A stretch of 64,000 nucleotides of DNA, from assembly GCF_036812735.1 (NCBI RefSeq), contig NZ_CP117523.1:1240001-1304000 (forward strand), in the 5' to 3' direction. Under the pieces are notes generated by a model. The model saw only the letters and a list, made by a program, of their open reading frames with translations. It had not been told where the DNA came from and ran no database searches. How positions within the stretch are numbered: the first letter of the stretch is position 1; each line of letters starts with the position of its first letter. Source of the DNA: Terrisporobacter glycolicus ATCC 14880 = DSM 1288 (GTDB lineage: Bacteria; Bacillota; Clostridia; Peptostreptococcales; Peptostreptococcaceae). This document shows positions 8,124 through 17,066 of the stretch, piece after piece. The translations under genes and the position numbers were made by a program.

Positions 8124-8329
8124 TATCTTCTACCTCCTCTTTTTTTAGGTGATGAATATAATGCAGGATTATACATTTCAGAATTAAATAAGTTTAATTC
8201 TGGAAAAATAGTACCGTATTTAAGTGCACATTCAAGATTGTATATTTTTGTAAGCACTTGATCATTTACATATGGTCTAGCTAAGCAGTTACCACAGTTT
8301 TGCGAAACTCCTCTAGATGTATTTTCCAT
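8123..8329 (-). CDS. cotJA: Spore coat associated protein CotJA
   Basis: A 68-residue protein of the CotJA type, with LARPYVNDQVLTKIYN and a C-terminal basic tail ending KKRGGRR. It is the first gene of the minus-strand cotJABC operon, with GAGGAGGT before ATG 8329. The upstream region is divergent with the ttcA-like gene. I could not settle on a convincing sporulation sigma promoter in it. Confidence 0.92.
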   Translation of the reverse strand: MENTSRGVSQNCGNCLARPYVNDQVLTKIYNLECALKYGTIFPELNLFNSEMYNPALYSSPKKRGGRR

Positions 8330-8482
8330 ATTGTCAAAACCTCCTCGTTGAATTAGATATTTCTATCTTAATTCTATACTATTCCAATTATTCTAAATCG
8401 TGAGTACTTGCTTGTATAAAACCTATAAAATATGATAAAATTAATTTTATGCATAGATATGTAGAGAATATGAGGTGAAAAG

Positions 8483-9352
8483 ATGAGTGAATTAGCAGGA
8501 AATGGCTGTCAAATAATAGTACCTTTTGATGAGCGTAAACCTTTAAAAGAAATCGAAAAAAGCATATTAAAAAAATATAGAAAATACACTTGGTCTAAAT
8601 TTATAAAAGCAATAAAAGATTATAAATTAGTTGAAGAAGGAGATAAAGTAGCTGTAGCAATATCTGGTGGAAAAGATAGTTTGCTTATGGCAAAAATGTT
8701 TCAAGAATTAAAAAGGCACGGACAAGTAAACTTTGAATTGGAATTTATAGCAATGGACCCAGGATATCATAAAGATATAAGACAATTACTAATTGATAAT
8801 TGTGAGTACTTAGAGATACCAATCAAATTATTTGATGCAAATATATTTGAAGTTGCAGATGAAATAGCAAGTGATTATCCTTGCTATATGTGTGCAAGAA
8901 TGAGAAGAGGGGCCTTATACAATAAAGCTGAAGAATTAGGGTGTAATAAACTTGCACTAGGTCATCATTTTGATGATGTTATAGAAACGACAATGCTTAA
9001 CTTATTATGTGCTGGGAACTTTAAAACAATGCTTCCAAAGCTTAATTCAACAAACTTTGATGGAATACAAATAATAAGACCTCTTTATTATATAAGAGAA
9101 GAAAGTATTATAAAATTCATTCAAAATAGCGGAATATGGCCACTTAATTGTGCTTGTATGGTTGCGGCTAAAAAAACAGGTAATAAAAGATATGAAATTA
9201 AAGACTTAATTAAATCCTTAGGGGACAACTTTCAAGAAGTTGAAAAATCAATATTTAAATCGGCTCAAAATGTATATTTAGATTCAGTGTTAGGCTGGGA
9301 ACAAGATGGAAAAAGGCATTCTTTCTTAGATAAATTCGAGGATGAAGAATAA
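8483..9352 (+). CDS. ttcA: TtcA-like tRNA 2-thiocytidine biosynthesis protein
   Basis: An N-type ATP pyrophosphatase that adenylates a target, probably C32 of tRNA, before sulfur insertion. The PP-loop SGGKDS is at 61-66. The three Fe-S cysteines of TtcA are visible as Cys134/Cys137 (CYMC) and Cys223 (NCAC). GHHFDDVIETTMLN is the family's second conserved block. The 289 residues fit the family. The start is ATG 8483 behind GAGGTG. It is a single gene ended by a hairpin. Related PP-loop proteins of unknown target exist, so the exact tRNA position is inferred. Confidence 0.85.
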   Translation: MSELAGNGCQIIVPFDERKPLKEIEKSILKKYRKYTWSKFIKAIKDYKLVEEGDKVAVAISGGKDSLLMAKMFQELKRHGQVNFELEFIAMDPGYHKDIRQLLIDNCEYLEIPIKLFDANIFEVADEIASDYPCYMCARMRRGALYNKAEELGCNKLALGHHFDDVIETTMLNLLCAGNFKTMLPKLNSTNFDGIQIIRPLYYIREESIIKFIQNSGIWPLNCACMVAAKKTGNKRYEIKDLIKSLGDNFQEVEKSIFKSAQNVYLDSVLGWEQDGKRHSFLDKFEDEE

Positions 9353-9362
9353 AATATAAAAT

Positions 9363-9397
9363 AACCGTTGAAATAACAATTCAACGGTTTTTCTTTA
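9363..9397 (+). terminator. Intrinsic terminator after ttcA-like gene
   Basis: AACCGTTGAA pairs with TTCAACGGTT around a 7-nt loop, then TTTCTTT. Confidence 0.9.
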
Positions 9398-9447
9398 TGT
9401 TAATTATGATAAAATATAATTATAGCTATAAAGAGAGGGGAATTATT

Positions 9448-10458
9448 TTGAAGAAAATTTACATGGATTTTGAAATGAATATGCCAAGTTCCAAAAGTAA
9501 GAGGGAGGGGTTTAAAGCAGAAATCATAGCAATAGGTGCCATTAAATATGATACTAAAAGTGGAAAAATAGATAAGTTTAAATCTTTAATCAAACCAGTA
9601 ACTAATCAAGAAGTATTTCCTCATATTGAGGAACTTACCCACATTACAACTAAAGATTTGGAAACTGCTCCAACTTATGAAAATGTTATGAGAAATTTTA
9701 AATCATGGCTTGGTATATATTCAGATATTGAAGGAATTTATACTTTTGGAAATTTAGATTTAACGTGTTTTAATTATACAGATAGATTAAGCTCTCAAAA
9801 AAATAATCATCCAAGATTTTTAAACAATATAAGAAATTTGTTTGTAGACATTAAAGATAAGTATATAAATTATGGGATGAAGTGTATGAACTATGTATCA
9901 TTAAAAAATCTTTTAGAATATGCAAATGTAAAGTTTTGTGGGGATGCACATGATCCATTGTATGATGCATATAATTTATATATATTAGATAAAGTCTTAG
10001 AAGAAAATGATAAAATAAGAAATTTATTAATAATACACGATTTTTTAAAACCACCATTCACGGTCTTAAATGAAGATTTGGAAAATAGATTCGAAGAATA
10101 TAGACAGTATTTATATAATCAAAATGGGGAATTTGATATTTACTGTATATCTTTAGAAATTATTAAAACTATTAAACTATATTTATCATCTATAAAGGAA
10201 ATAAATGTGCATGAAATAGATATTATTAGAGATGTAAGTAAAAAACTAGAATCACTGGATAAATTAAAAGATATAAAAGAAGGTTATTTTTATGTTTTAG
10301 ATAATTTGTATCTGGATATGAAAGAATTATTAGATGATGCTCTTTTATATAAATTAAATCAACAAGAATACGAGGAAGAAGTTAATAATATAATTGATTT
10401 ATTTAATGAAGATTTAGAAGTAGAAAATATAACTGAAGTAGCAACAGATATAACGTAA
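9448..10458 (+). CDS. DEDDh-family 3'-5' exonuclease domain protein
   Basis: A 336-residue protein whose first ~190 residues are an exonuclease domain: Exo I motif YMDFEMN (Asp7, Glu9), an Exo II region around NLDLTCFN, and Exo III-like AHDPLYDAYN with the His and Asp expected of DEDDh nucleases. The C-terminal ~140 residues are helical, charged and unrecognised. The start is TTG 9448, seven bases after AGAGGGG. An in-frame ATG at 9397 would place the N-terminus inside the upstream terminator and lacks a ribosome binding site. It resembles stand-alone KapD/Eri1-like nucleases; whether DNA or RNA is cut is unknown. Confidence 0.82.
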   Translation: MKKIYMDFEMNMPSSKSKREGFKAEIIAIGAIKYDTKSGKIDKFKSLIKPVTNQEVFPHIEELTHITTKDLETAPTYENVMRNFKSWLGIYSDIEGIYTFGNLDLTCFNYTDRLSSQKNNHPRFLNNIRNLFVDIKDKYINYGMKCMNYVSLKNLLEYANVKFCGDAHDPLYDAYNLYILDKVLEENDKIRNLLIIHDFLKPPFTVLNEDLENRFEEYRQYLYNQNGEFDIYCISLEIIKTIKLYLSSIKEINVHEIDIIRDVSKKLESLDKLKDIKEGYFYVLDNLYLDMKELLDDALLYKLNQQEYEEEVNNIIDLFNEDLEVENITEVATDIT

Positions 10459-10488
10459 AATGATTTCAAAAGAAATCATTTTTTTTGT
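10459..10488 (+). terminator. Intrinsic terminator
   Basis: AATGATTTC and GAAATCATT around AAAA, followed by six T, immediately after the stop codon. Confidence 0.88.
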
Positions 10489-10550
10489 TTTAAATAATAA
10501 ATATTATAAATATAAATAAGAAAGAGGATTATGTAAGAGGAGGAGGTTGT

Positions 10551-11249
10551 ATGTTTATAACTACAGTTATAAAAATGTCTACTTTAATAAAAATAATATT
10601 TTTTATTGTTATTGCAGTGGTAATAGTAAGATATATAAAAAATATTAAAACATCATTAGTTGGGGGGAAAAAAACTATTAATTACTTATTAAGAAGAAAC
10701 ACTAAATCGTTCCTTAAAAATAGATATAATATGTTTAATATACATAGTAGGAATGAAGATGCTAAGGTATACAACATAAATAGTGATGAGGATGTAATAA
10801 GATATGCTAATGGAGATATTTATAAAGGTCAAATTAAAGATGGTATAAGAGAAGGTCTTGGAACTTGCTACTTTGCAAATAAAGATATTTATGAGGGAAT
10901 GTGGAAAGGCGACAAAATGGAATGTGTAGGTAAATATGTATTTGCAAATAAATCTTTTTATAGTGGTGATTTTAAAAATGGATGCAAGGAAGGTATTGGA
11001 GTTTATACTTGTGATGATTACAAATATATTGGACAGTATTACGCAGACAGAAAAGGAAGAGTAGGAACATTCCATCTACCAGAAAATTCATATTTGAAGG
11101 TTATCATTGAAAATGGAACAATTGTAGAAGGAACATATATAAGAGAAGGATATAAAGAGGAATATATTTATAATATTGATTTAAGTAATGAAAGAGAAGT
11201 GATTAAAAATATTAGATCTTATTTTGTAAGAGATGTTTCTAATATATAA
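10551..11249 (+). CDS. Membrane-anchored MORN-repeat protein
   Basis: A 232-residue protein. An N-terminal hydrophobic helix (about 8-25) is followed by a basic stretch and then MORN-type repeats (about 80-165): YANGDIYKGQIKDGIREGLG, IYEGMWKGDK, FYSGDFKNGCKEGIG, YIGQYYADRKG. MORN repeats often bind lipids or proteins or act as spacers. AGGAGGAGG precedes ATG 10551. The subtilase starts 25 bases downstream, so the two probably share a transcript. Function unknown; a membrane scaffold for the protease is speculation. Confidence 0.85.
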   Translation: MFITTVIKMSTLIKIIFFIVIAVVIVRYIKNIKTSLVGGKKTINYLLRRNTKSFLKNRYNMFNIHSRNEDAKVYNINSDEDVIRYANGDIYKGQIKDGIREGLGTCYFANKDIYEGMWKGDKMECVGKYVFANKSFYSGDFKNGCKEGIGVYTCDDYKYIGQYYADRKGRVGTFHLPENSYLKVIIENGTIVEGTYIREGYKEEYIYNIDLSNEREVIKNIRSYFVRDVSNI

Positions 11250-11274
11250 TTTAATAATATTGGAGTGAAATATT

Positions 11275-12204
11275 ATGAAAAACCAAAATGATGATTATAA
11301 AGTAAAACTTATTCCTTTTATTATGAATAGAGGAGTAAAAAATATAGGAAAAACACCTTATGGAGTAGCTATGATTCAAGCAAAAAATATGTGGAGTGAA
11401 TCTAGTAGGGGTGAAGGTATAAATATTGCGGTAATAGACTCAGGTTGCGATATTAATCATGAAAGTTTAAAGGACAATATTGTATTTGTTAGAAATTTTA
11501 CCGATGAAGATAAGAAAAATCCTAATATAGTAATTGATAGAGTTGGTCATGGTACTCATGTGGCAGGAATTATAGCTTCAAATGGAAATAATAATACAGT
11601 AGTAGGAGTAGCTCCATGGGCTAATTTATACATTTTAAAAGCTATTGATAGGACTGGAAGTGGAAAAGTAAGCTGGGTAATTAATGCTATAAATTATGCA
11701 GTAGATAAGAAAGTTGATATTATATCAATGTCTCTTGGTATGCCAAACGATGATCCTAAGCTTGAAAAAGCAATAAAACATGCTGTTAATAATAATATAT
11801 TAGTAGTATGCGCTGCTGGTAATGAAGGTGATGGAAATGCAGGTGATTTTGAATACTCATATCCAGCATCTTATGTAGATGTAATATCAGTGGGGGCTGT
11901 AGATAAAAAAGGTGTTCCTGCTAGCTTTTCAAATGCTAATTTAGTAGTAGATTTGGTAGCTCCAGGGGTAGATATAGTATCTACTTATCCTAACAATCAA
12001 TTTGCAAGCTTAAGTGGAACAAGTATGGCAGCACCTCATGTTAGTGGAAGTTTAGCATTACTTAAAAATTGGTCTCATGAAGAATTTCAAAGAGACTTAA
12101 CTCAAGAAGAGATTTACGCACAACTTATAAAGTATACAAAAAATTTAGGATACCCTAGAACAGTGCAAGGTAATGGATTGATTTATTTAAAAGATAAAAA
12201 ATAA
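11275..12204 (+). CDS. Intracellular-type subtilisin-like serine protease (S8)
   Basis: A 309-residue peptidase with the complete S8 triad: Asp in NIAVIDSGCDINH (about 60), His in GHGTHVAGI (about 95) and Ser in LSGTSMAAPHVSG (about 260). The oxyanion Asn is in CAAGNEGDG. No signal peptide is present and the N-terminal extension is short, so it resembles cytosolic IspA/AprX-type subtilases rather than secreted ones. GGAG precedes ATG 11275. It follows the MORN-repeat gene and is ended by a strong hairpin. The substrate is unknown. Confidence 0.92.
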   Translation: MKNQNDDYKVKLIPFIMNRGVKNIGKTPYGVAMIQAKNMWSESSRGEGINIAVIDSGCDINHESLKDNIVFVRNFTDEDKKNPNIVIDRVGHGTHVAGIIASNGNNNTVVGVAPWANLYILKAIDRTGSGKVSWVINAINYAVDKKVDIISMSLGMPNDDPKLEKAIKHAVNNNILVVCAAGNEGDGNAGDFEYSYPASYVDVISVGAVDKKGVPASFSNANLVVDLVAPGVDIVSTYPNNQFASLSGTSMAAPHVSGSLALLKNWSHEEFQRDLTQEEIYAQLIKYTKNLGYPRTVQGNGLIYLKDKK

Positions 12205-12216
12205 ATAGTTTTTTTC

Positions 12217-12258
12217 AGCTTGGAACTTAATTATAATAAGTTTCAAGCTCTTTTTTTT
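12217..12258 (+). terminator. Intrinsic terminator after subtilase
   Basis: AGCTTGGAACTTA pairs with TAAGTTTCAAGCT (one G-U), then a run of eight T. Confidence 0.92.
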
Positions 12259-12309
12259 ACAAAAAATATAAAATTTCATTTTTTATCTCAAAATTTTACA
12301 AAAAAATGA

Positions 12310-12341
12310 TATAATAAATTAGAAAGTAACAAAATTGTAAC
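12310..12341 (+). promoter_or_regulatory. ftsEX promoter -10 and possible WalR-type box
   Basis: A perfect TATAAT lies at 12310-12315 without a good -35. Ten bases downstream, AGTAAC-N5-TGTAAC (12325-12341) matches the WalR direct-repeat pattern except for its first base. In this position it would overlap the transcript start, so if real it would act differently from the boxes at 2794 and 25704. Confidence 0.35.
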
Positions 12342-12381
12342 TAATTAGATGCTTAAAATTAAAATATATGGAGTTGAGACA

Positions 12382-13053
12382 ATGATTAAATTTACAAAAG
12401 TAGAGAAGCAATACTCAGACGGAAATAAATGTCTTCAAGATATAAATCTTACAATAGATAAAGGAGAGTTTATTTTTTTAGTAGGACATTCAGGGGCGGG
12501 AAAATCAAGCCTTCTAAAATTAATAACTAGAGAAGAAAAAGTTACAGATGGGACAATTATAGTTAATAACGAAAACATAACTAATATAAAAAATTTAATG
12601 CTACACAAATACAGAAGAAATATAGGAATAGTTTTTCAAGATTATAGATTAATTAAAGAAAAAACTGTATATGAAAATGTAGAATTAGCACTTAGAGTAG
12701 TAGGAGAAAATCCTAAGAATATAAGGAATAAAGTTATGGAAGTTTTAGAAAGGGTAGGAATAGCTCATAAATATAAAAAATATCCAGATGAATTATCAGG
12801 TGGTGAGTGTCAAAGGGTTGGTATAGCAAGGGCATTAGTAAATAAACCTTCTATTATAATTGCCGATGAGTGTACAGGAAACCTAGATATGGATAATTCT
12901 ATTTCTATAATGAAGCTACTAGAGGAAATAAATAAAAGAGGAATTACTGTAATCATGGCTACTCATAACTTGGAGCTAGTGAGAGAATTTCCTAGAAGAA
13001 TTGTTAAAATTGAAGGTGGCAAAATAATTTATGACACAAAGAGGTGCGAATAA
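12382..13053 (+). CDS. ftsE: Cell division ATP-binding protein FtsE
   Basis: The ATPase of the FtsEX complex, which gates septal peptidoglycan hydrolases. Its 223 residues carry Walker A GHSGAGKSS, Q-loop VFQDYRLI, signature LSGGECQR and Walker B IIADECTGNLD (Cys where most FtsE have Pro). ATG 12382 follows GGAG by 8 bases. The in-frame ATG 12349 lacks a ribosome binding site and would extend FtsE abnormally. The stop overlaps the ftsX start by one base, so translation is coupled. The third gene is the cognate M23 hydrolase. Confidence 0.95.
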   Translation: MIKFTKVEKQYSDGNKCLQDINLTIDKGEFIFLVGHSGAGKSSLLKLITREEKVTDGTIIVNNENITNIKNLMLHKYRRNIGIVFQDYRLIKEKTVYENVELALRVVGENPKNIRNKVMEVLERVGIAHKYKKYPDELSGGECQRVGIARALVNKPSIIIADECTGNLDMDNSISIMKLLEEINKRGITVIMATHNLELVREFPRRIVKIEGGKIIYDTKRCE

Positions 13054-13949
13054 TGAAGATAATATCAAAGGTAACATATAGTTTTAAGCAAGGATTAAAA
13101 GGTGTATTTAGTAATAAAACTATGAGCTTAATTTCTGTAGTTTCAGTAACTTCAGTTCTAGCTATACTTGGTATAGTCTTATGTATAGTATTAAATATTA
13201 ACTCATTTATGGAAAAAACACAAAATGAAGTAAATGAGATAAGAGTATCGCTAGATTCAAAAATAAGCAAAGATAATAGGGTAAAAGTAAAAGAAGAATT
13301 AGAAAAAATAAATGGAGTTGAAAGCGTTAAATATCAAACGAAGGATGAAGCTTTTGATAATATGAAGGAAAACTTTGGTGACGAGAAAGAGTTGTTAGAA
13401 GGTGTTAAAAATCCTTTAGATGATTATTTTATAGTAACTATTGCTGATTCTCAGGAAATAAAAACTTTGGCAAATAGTATAGAAAAAATAAAAGGTGTTA
13501 TAGAAGTTCAATACTATGAAGAAATTATGGAAAACTTTATAACAGCATCAAATACAGTAAAACAATTTGGAGGAATTGTAATAGGATTCCTATTAATAGT
13601 TTGTCTAGTATTAATATCTAATACAATAAAGGCCAGAGTATATAGCAAAAAAGAAGAAATACAAGTTATAAAATATATAGGTGGTAGCAATAGATTTGTA
13701 ATAGCTCCATTTATAGTAGAAGGATGTATAATAGGCTTATTTGGTTCTTTAATATCTCTTGGTATATGTACAGGAATGTATAAGTATGTAGTGGAAAATA
13801 TGCAAATATCTCTAAATTCGATTGTTGGAGATATGATGTTACCTCTTTCAAGTGTATCCTACTTATTAGTTTTAGTATTATTTGTTACAGGAATAATAGT
13901 AGGAATATTAGGAAGTGGGTTATCTGTAAAAAAATATTTAAAAGTATAA
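13053..13949 (+). CDS. ftsX: Cell division protein FtsX
   Basis: The membrane partner of FtsE, 298 residues. It has a cytosolic N-terminus with GVFSNKTMSLISVVSV, one membrane helix (about 20-45), a large extracellular loop (about 46-170) that would contact the hydrolase, then three C-terminal membrane helices separated by the cytoplasmic AxxYS segment KARVYSKKEEIQVIKYIGGS. ATG 13053 overlaps the ftsE stop (TAATG) and follows GAGGTG; a GTG at 13044 lies inside that site. The 21-base gap to the M23 gene supports one FtsEX-effector operon. Confidence 0.95.
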   Translation: MKIISKVTYSFKQGLKGVFSNKTMSLISVVSVTSVLAILGIVLCIVLNINSFMEKTQNEVNEIRVSLDSKISKDNRVKVKEELEKINGVESVKYQTKDEAFDNMKENFGDEKELLEGVKNPLDDYFIVTIADSQEIKTLANSIEKIKGVIEVQYYEEIMENFITASNTVKQFGGIVIGFLLIVCLVLISNTIKARVYSKKEEIQVIKYIGGSNRFVIAPFIVEGCIIGLFGSLISLGICTGMYKYVVENMQISLNSIVGDMMLPLSSVSYLLVLVLFVTGIIVGILGSGLSVKKYLKV

Positions 13950-13970
13950 AAAATAATTTGGGGGAAAAAT

Positions 13971-15068
13971 ATGAAGAAAATAATATCAACAGCTTTAATT
14001 TGCTCAATGCTATTTTCAGCTGGTAGTACAATATATGCCAATGCTGAAAATACAGAAAGTAAGTTAAAGTCTAATCAAGACAAGCAAGATGAATTAGATG
14101 TAAAGATAAAAAATTTAAATGATAGGAAAGAAAAAGTAGAAGAAAAAATTAATCAAGCAAATAAAAAGATAGAAACAATAAATAATGAATCAAAAAAATT
14201 AAAAGAAGATATTAAGAAGCTAGAAAAAGATATAGACTCAAATGAAGAAAGCTTAGGAGACCGATTAAAAGTTATAAACAATAACTATACATTAGGTTAT
14301 TTAAAGGTTATACTAAGTAGTAATTCTATTTCTGACTTTTTAAATAATGTGTATATAGTGCAAGAAGTTGTAGCACAAGATAAACAAATGCTAAAAGATT
14401 TAGAATCTGATAAAAGTGAAATAGAAGAGAAGAAAATAACATTAGATAAGAACAAAGAAGAAGCAAAAGTAATTAAAGATGAGTTAGTTAAAGATAAAGA
14501 GAGCTTAGAGGAAGATAAAGCAGAGCTGAAAAAATTAAAAAACGAATTAGTTAATGAAGAGGAAGCATTAGAAGAAAAGCTACAAAAAATAGCAGCAGAA
14601 AATGCTGCAGCTTCTAGTGAATCAAATACAAATAAATCAGATTCAAACAAATCAGATTCAAGTAATTCAAATGCTGTAATATCAAATGGGTCATGGCCAG
14701 TACCTGGATATAGTACAATATCTTCGCCTTTTGGATATAGAGTACATCCTGTACTAGGTGTAAGTAAATTACATACAGGAATAGATATACCAGCACCTAC
14801 AGGAACTCCAGCAGTAGCTGTTGATAGTGGAACAGTAATTTATTCAGGTGTTCAAGGAACTTATGGAAATACAGTAATGATAAGACATGACAATGGCTTA
14901 GTGTCACTTTATGCTCATAATAGTTCTTTAGTAGTTAAAGTAGGAGATAAAGTTAAAAAAGGACAAGTTGTTACTAAAATAGGATCAACAGGCAGATCAA
15001 CAGGGCCACATTTACACTTTGAAATTAGAGTAAATGGAACTCCTCAAAACCCATTAAATTACTTATAA
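13971..15068 (+). CDS. Secreted coiled-coil M23 metallopeptidase, FtsEX effector (EnvC/PcsB-like organisation)
   Basis: A 365-residue exported protein. The signal peptide ends near IYANA (about 25), then a long Lys/Glu coiled coil (about 28-210) in two arms around a non-coil patch (LGDRLKVINNNYTLGYLKVIL), a Ser/Asn linker (about 213-235), and a C-terminal LytM/M23 domain (about 250-365). Zinc motifs are complete: HTGID and GPHLHFEIR, so unlike EnvC it should be a catalytically competent endopeptidase. GGGGGAAA precedes ATG 13971. The position behind ftsEX indicates that FtsX conformational change controls it at the septum. Confidence 0.93.
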   Translation: MKKIISTALICSMLFSAGSTIYANAENTESKLKSNQDKQDELDVKIKNLNDRKEKVEEKINQANKKIETINNESKKLKEDIKKLEKDIDSNEESLGDRLKVINNNYTLGYLKVILSSNSISDFLNNVYIVQEVVAQDKQMLKDLESDKSEIEEKKITLDKNKEEAKVIKDELVKDKESLEEDKAELKKLKNELVNEEEALEEKLQKIAAENAAASSESNTNKSDSNKSDSSNSNAVISNGSWPVPGYSTISSPFGYRVHPVLGVSKLHTGIDIPAPTGTPAVAVDSGTVIYSGVQGTYGNTVMIRHDNGLVSLYAHNSSLVVKVGDKVKKGQVVTKIGSTGRSTGPHLHFEIRVNGTPQNPLNYL

Positions 15069-15093
15069 TCTTTTTAGATAAGGGGTAGTATTT

Positions 15094-15615
15094 ATGCAAG
15101 AATATGTGGTAGTAGACTTAGAAACTACAGGACTAGACCCATATAGAGGTTGTGAAATAATAGAAATAGGTATAACAGAAATAAAAAATAATCAAATAGC
15201 AAGAAATTATTCAAGATTAGTAAAGCCGGATGCAATTATACCTTCTTTTATAACAGAAATAACTGGTATAACAAATAAAATGGTAGAAAATGAAGAAGGC
15301 ATAGAAACTGTTTTACCGAGATTTAGAAAATTCTTAAGCGATAGAGTTATGATAGCGCATAATGCCAAATTTGATTTGAAGTTTTTAAATTATTATTTGC
15401 AAAAATATAATTTAGAACCTATAGACAATCATATATGTACCCTAGAAATGCTTAAAGAATGTAAATCATATAAAGGAAAAAATAAAAAACTGGAAACTGC
15501 ATGTAATTATTACAATATTATTAATGAAAATGCTCATAGAGCTGATAGCGATACTAAGGCTACAGCAGAGTTGTTCTTAATAATAAAAGATGAAGTATTT
15601 CCAGAACCTATATAA
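15094..15615 (+). CDS. DnaQ-like DEDDh 3'-5' exonuclease (Pol III epsilon type)
   Basis: A 173-residue single-domain exonuclease. Exo I is VVVDLETTGLDP (Asp, Glu), Exo II is IAHNAKFDLKFLN, and Exo III is NAHRADSDTKATAEL with the His and Asp of the DEDDh class. The length fits stand-alone epsilon-like proteins in Firmicutes. The start is ATG 15094 behind AGGGGT, 25 bases after the M23 gene with no terminator, so it probably rides on the ftsEX transcript. A role in proofreading or repair is likely; the exact one is unknown. Confidence 0.9.
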   Translation: MQEYVVVDLETTGLDPYRGCEIIEIGITEIKNNQIARNYSRLVKPDAIIPSFITEITGITNKMVENEEGIETVLPRFRKFLSDRVMIAHNAKFDLKFLNYYLQKYNLEPIDNHICTLEMLKECKSYKGKNKKLETACNYYNIINENAHRADSDTKATAELFLIIKDEVFPEPI

Positions 15616-15623
15616 TTAAGACT

Positions 15624-15656
15624 AAGAGCTATAGATAAATCTATAGCTCTTTTTTA
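15624..15656 (+). terminator. Intrinsic terminator
   Basis: AAGAGCTATAGAT and ATCTATAGCTCTT form a perfect stem followed by six T. Confidence 0.92.
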
Positions 15657-15729
15657 TATTGGAAATTTTGTGTTCAATAAAAGTATTGATTCATAGTATA
15701 TATTAGTAGGAATAATAGGGGGATTAGAT

Positions 15730-16029
15730 ATGAATCACATTTATGTAAATATTTATACAGATAAAGTTAAGTTTTACATAGTTTACTATGATCAAAATGA
15801 GAAAAGACAAATTAAAGATGATGAAATTGTATTGCCTTTTTCTTTTAGTATGGGTGATAAATTATATTATATAAAAAAAATAATAAGCACAATTATAAAT
15901 CAATATAATATAGAGGCATATTGTTTGGAAGTAGATAGAGATATAGGTGTTGAGATAGTAGATGCAGTTAAGATGGAAGGAGTTCTAGAAGAATTATTCT
16001 CAAGTAAAGGAGTAATACTATGGAAATAA
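15730..16029 (+). CDS. Small protein of unknown function preceding a Ser/Thr kinase
   Basis: A 99-residue soluble protein (YVNIYTDKVKFYIVYYDQNEK near the start), with beta-rich alternation and no cysteine cluster or membrane span. GGGGG precedes ATG 15730. Its last 10 bases overlap the kinase start, so the two are translationally coupled and may interact; it could be a substrate or regulator of the kinase. No family recognised. Confidence 0.75.
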   Translation: MNHIYVNIYTDKVKFYIVYYDQNEKRQIKDDEIVLPFSFSMGDKLYYIKKIISTIINQYNIEAYCLEVDRDIGVEIVDAVKMEGVLEELFSSKGVILWK

Positions 16030-17027
16030 GTCCAAAATTAAACTTAAAAATATTACAAAAGATTAATTCAGAAGGTGTAAATTCAGCTTTATATATAGTT
16101 GAAGATAGACAGCTTAACTGTGAGATGATATTAAAGCAGATTGATAAGAAAAAACTAAAAGAGTATGATAAATATTTTGAAGAATCTAAAAAGATATCTT
16201 CATTAAATCATCCTAATATAATAAAAATTAATTATGCAACTTATGACGACGAGTATATTTATATAACAATGCCTTATTATGAAAAAGGATCTTTAAATCA
16301 TATATTGGATTCCAGAAGTTTAACAGTAAGGGAAATTATAAAATACTCTTTAGATTTTCTTTCAGCTCTTTATTATGTACACGATAATAATATAATTCAT
16401 TGTGATATAAAACCCAATAATATACTCATAGATGATAATAATCAAGCTATACTTGGTGATTTTGGTTCTGCCATAAAACTTGATATTCATGGATGTGGCA
16501 AGTTAAAAAATGTTTATTATAAGCATATAGCTCCAGAGCAGTGTTTTACATCAACTGTAGATGGCAGTATTGATGTTTATCAAGTTGGAACTACTTTATA
16601 TAGGATGTGTAATGGAAATGAGGAATATAATAATCAACTTAAGAGATATAAAAATTTAAATGATTTAAAAATAGCTATATCAAAAGGTAAGTTTCCTGTA
16701 AGAAAAAAGTATTTACCACATATACCTAAATCTTTAATTGAAGTTATAGAAAAATGTTTACAAGTAAAAAGAGAAGACAGATATGAAGATGTATTAGGTA
16801 TCTTAAATGATTTATCAAAAATTAAAGAAAATCTGGATTGGAGATATGATAAAAGGAGCAAGGATTACTTTACATGGATAAAAGATGATAACTATATTAT
16901 ATTAAAGCGAGAGGATAAAATATGGTCCATAGAATCGAATGTTATAAAAGCTGCTAAAAGTAATATGGAAGTAGAAAGTAAGGCTCAAGGATATAGAATA
17001 ATAAGAAAAATTATAAAAGAAAATTAA
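16020..17027 (+). CDS. Soluble eukaryotic-like Ser/Thr protein kinase
   Basis: A 335-residue Hanks-type kinase without membrane helix or PASTA domains. The kinase domain spans about 8-275: a degenerate Gly-rich loop (INSEGVNSAL), Lys39 in MILKQ, alphaC Glu54 or 55, catalytic loop HCDIKPNN (Asp129, Lys131, Asn134), DFG at 147-149 and APE at 171-173. The last ~60 residues are unrecognised. GGAG precedes ATG 16020, which overlaps the small upstream gene. It is distinct from the housekeeping PrkC/Stk1 type, which has an extracellular part. The target is unknown. Confidence 0.9.
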   Translation: MEISPKLNLKILQKINSEGVNSALYIVEDRQLNCEMILKQIDKKKLKEYDKYFEESKKISSLNHPNIIKINYATYDDEYIYITMPYYEKGSLNHILDSRSLTVREIIKYSLDFLSALYYVHDNNIIHCDIKPNNILIDDNNQAILGDFGSAIKLDIHGCGKLKNVYYKHIAPEQCFTSTVDGSIDVYQVGTTLYRMCNGNEEYNNQLKRYKNLNDLKIAISKGKFPVRKKYLPHIPKSLIEVIEKCLQVKREDRYEDVLGILNDLSKIKENLDWRYDKRSKDYFTWIKDDNYIILKREDKIWSIESNVIKAAKSNMEVESKAQGYRIIRKIIKEN

Positions 17028-17028
17028 A

Positions 17029-17066
17029 AAACCCTACTTTAATCCGTTCAAGTAGGGTTTTCTATT
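17029..17066 (+). terminator. Intrinsic terminator after the kinase
   Basis: AAACCCTACTT pairs with AAGTAGGGTTT around a 10-nt loop, then TCTATT. Confidence 0.85.

Noticed and set aside
8331-8482. SigE promoter for cotJABC
   Set aside because: Candidate -10-like GTATAGAAT has no convincing -35 at the right distance, so it was not annotated.
14297-14650. Opposite-strand Ser/Phe-rich frame within the M23 peptidase gene
   Set aside because: It arises from the Lys/Glu coiled-coil codons read in reverse.
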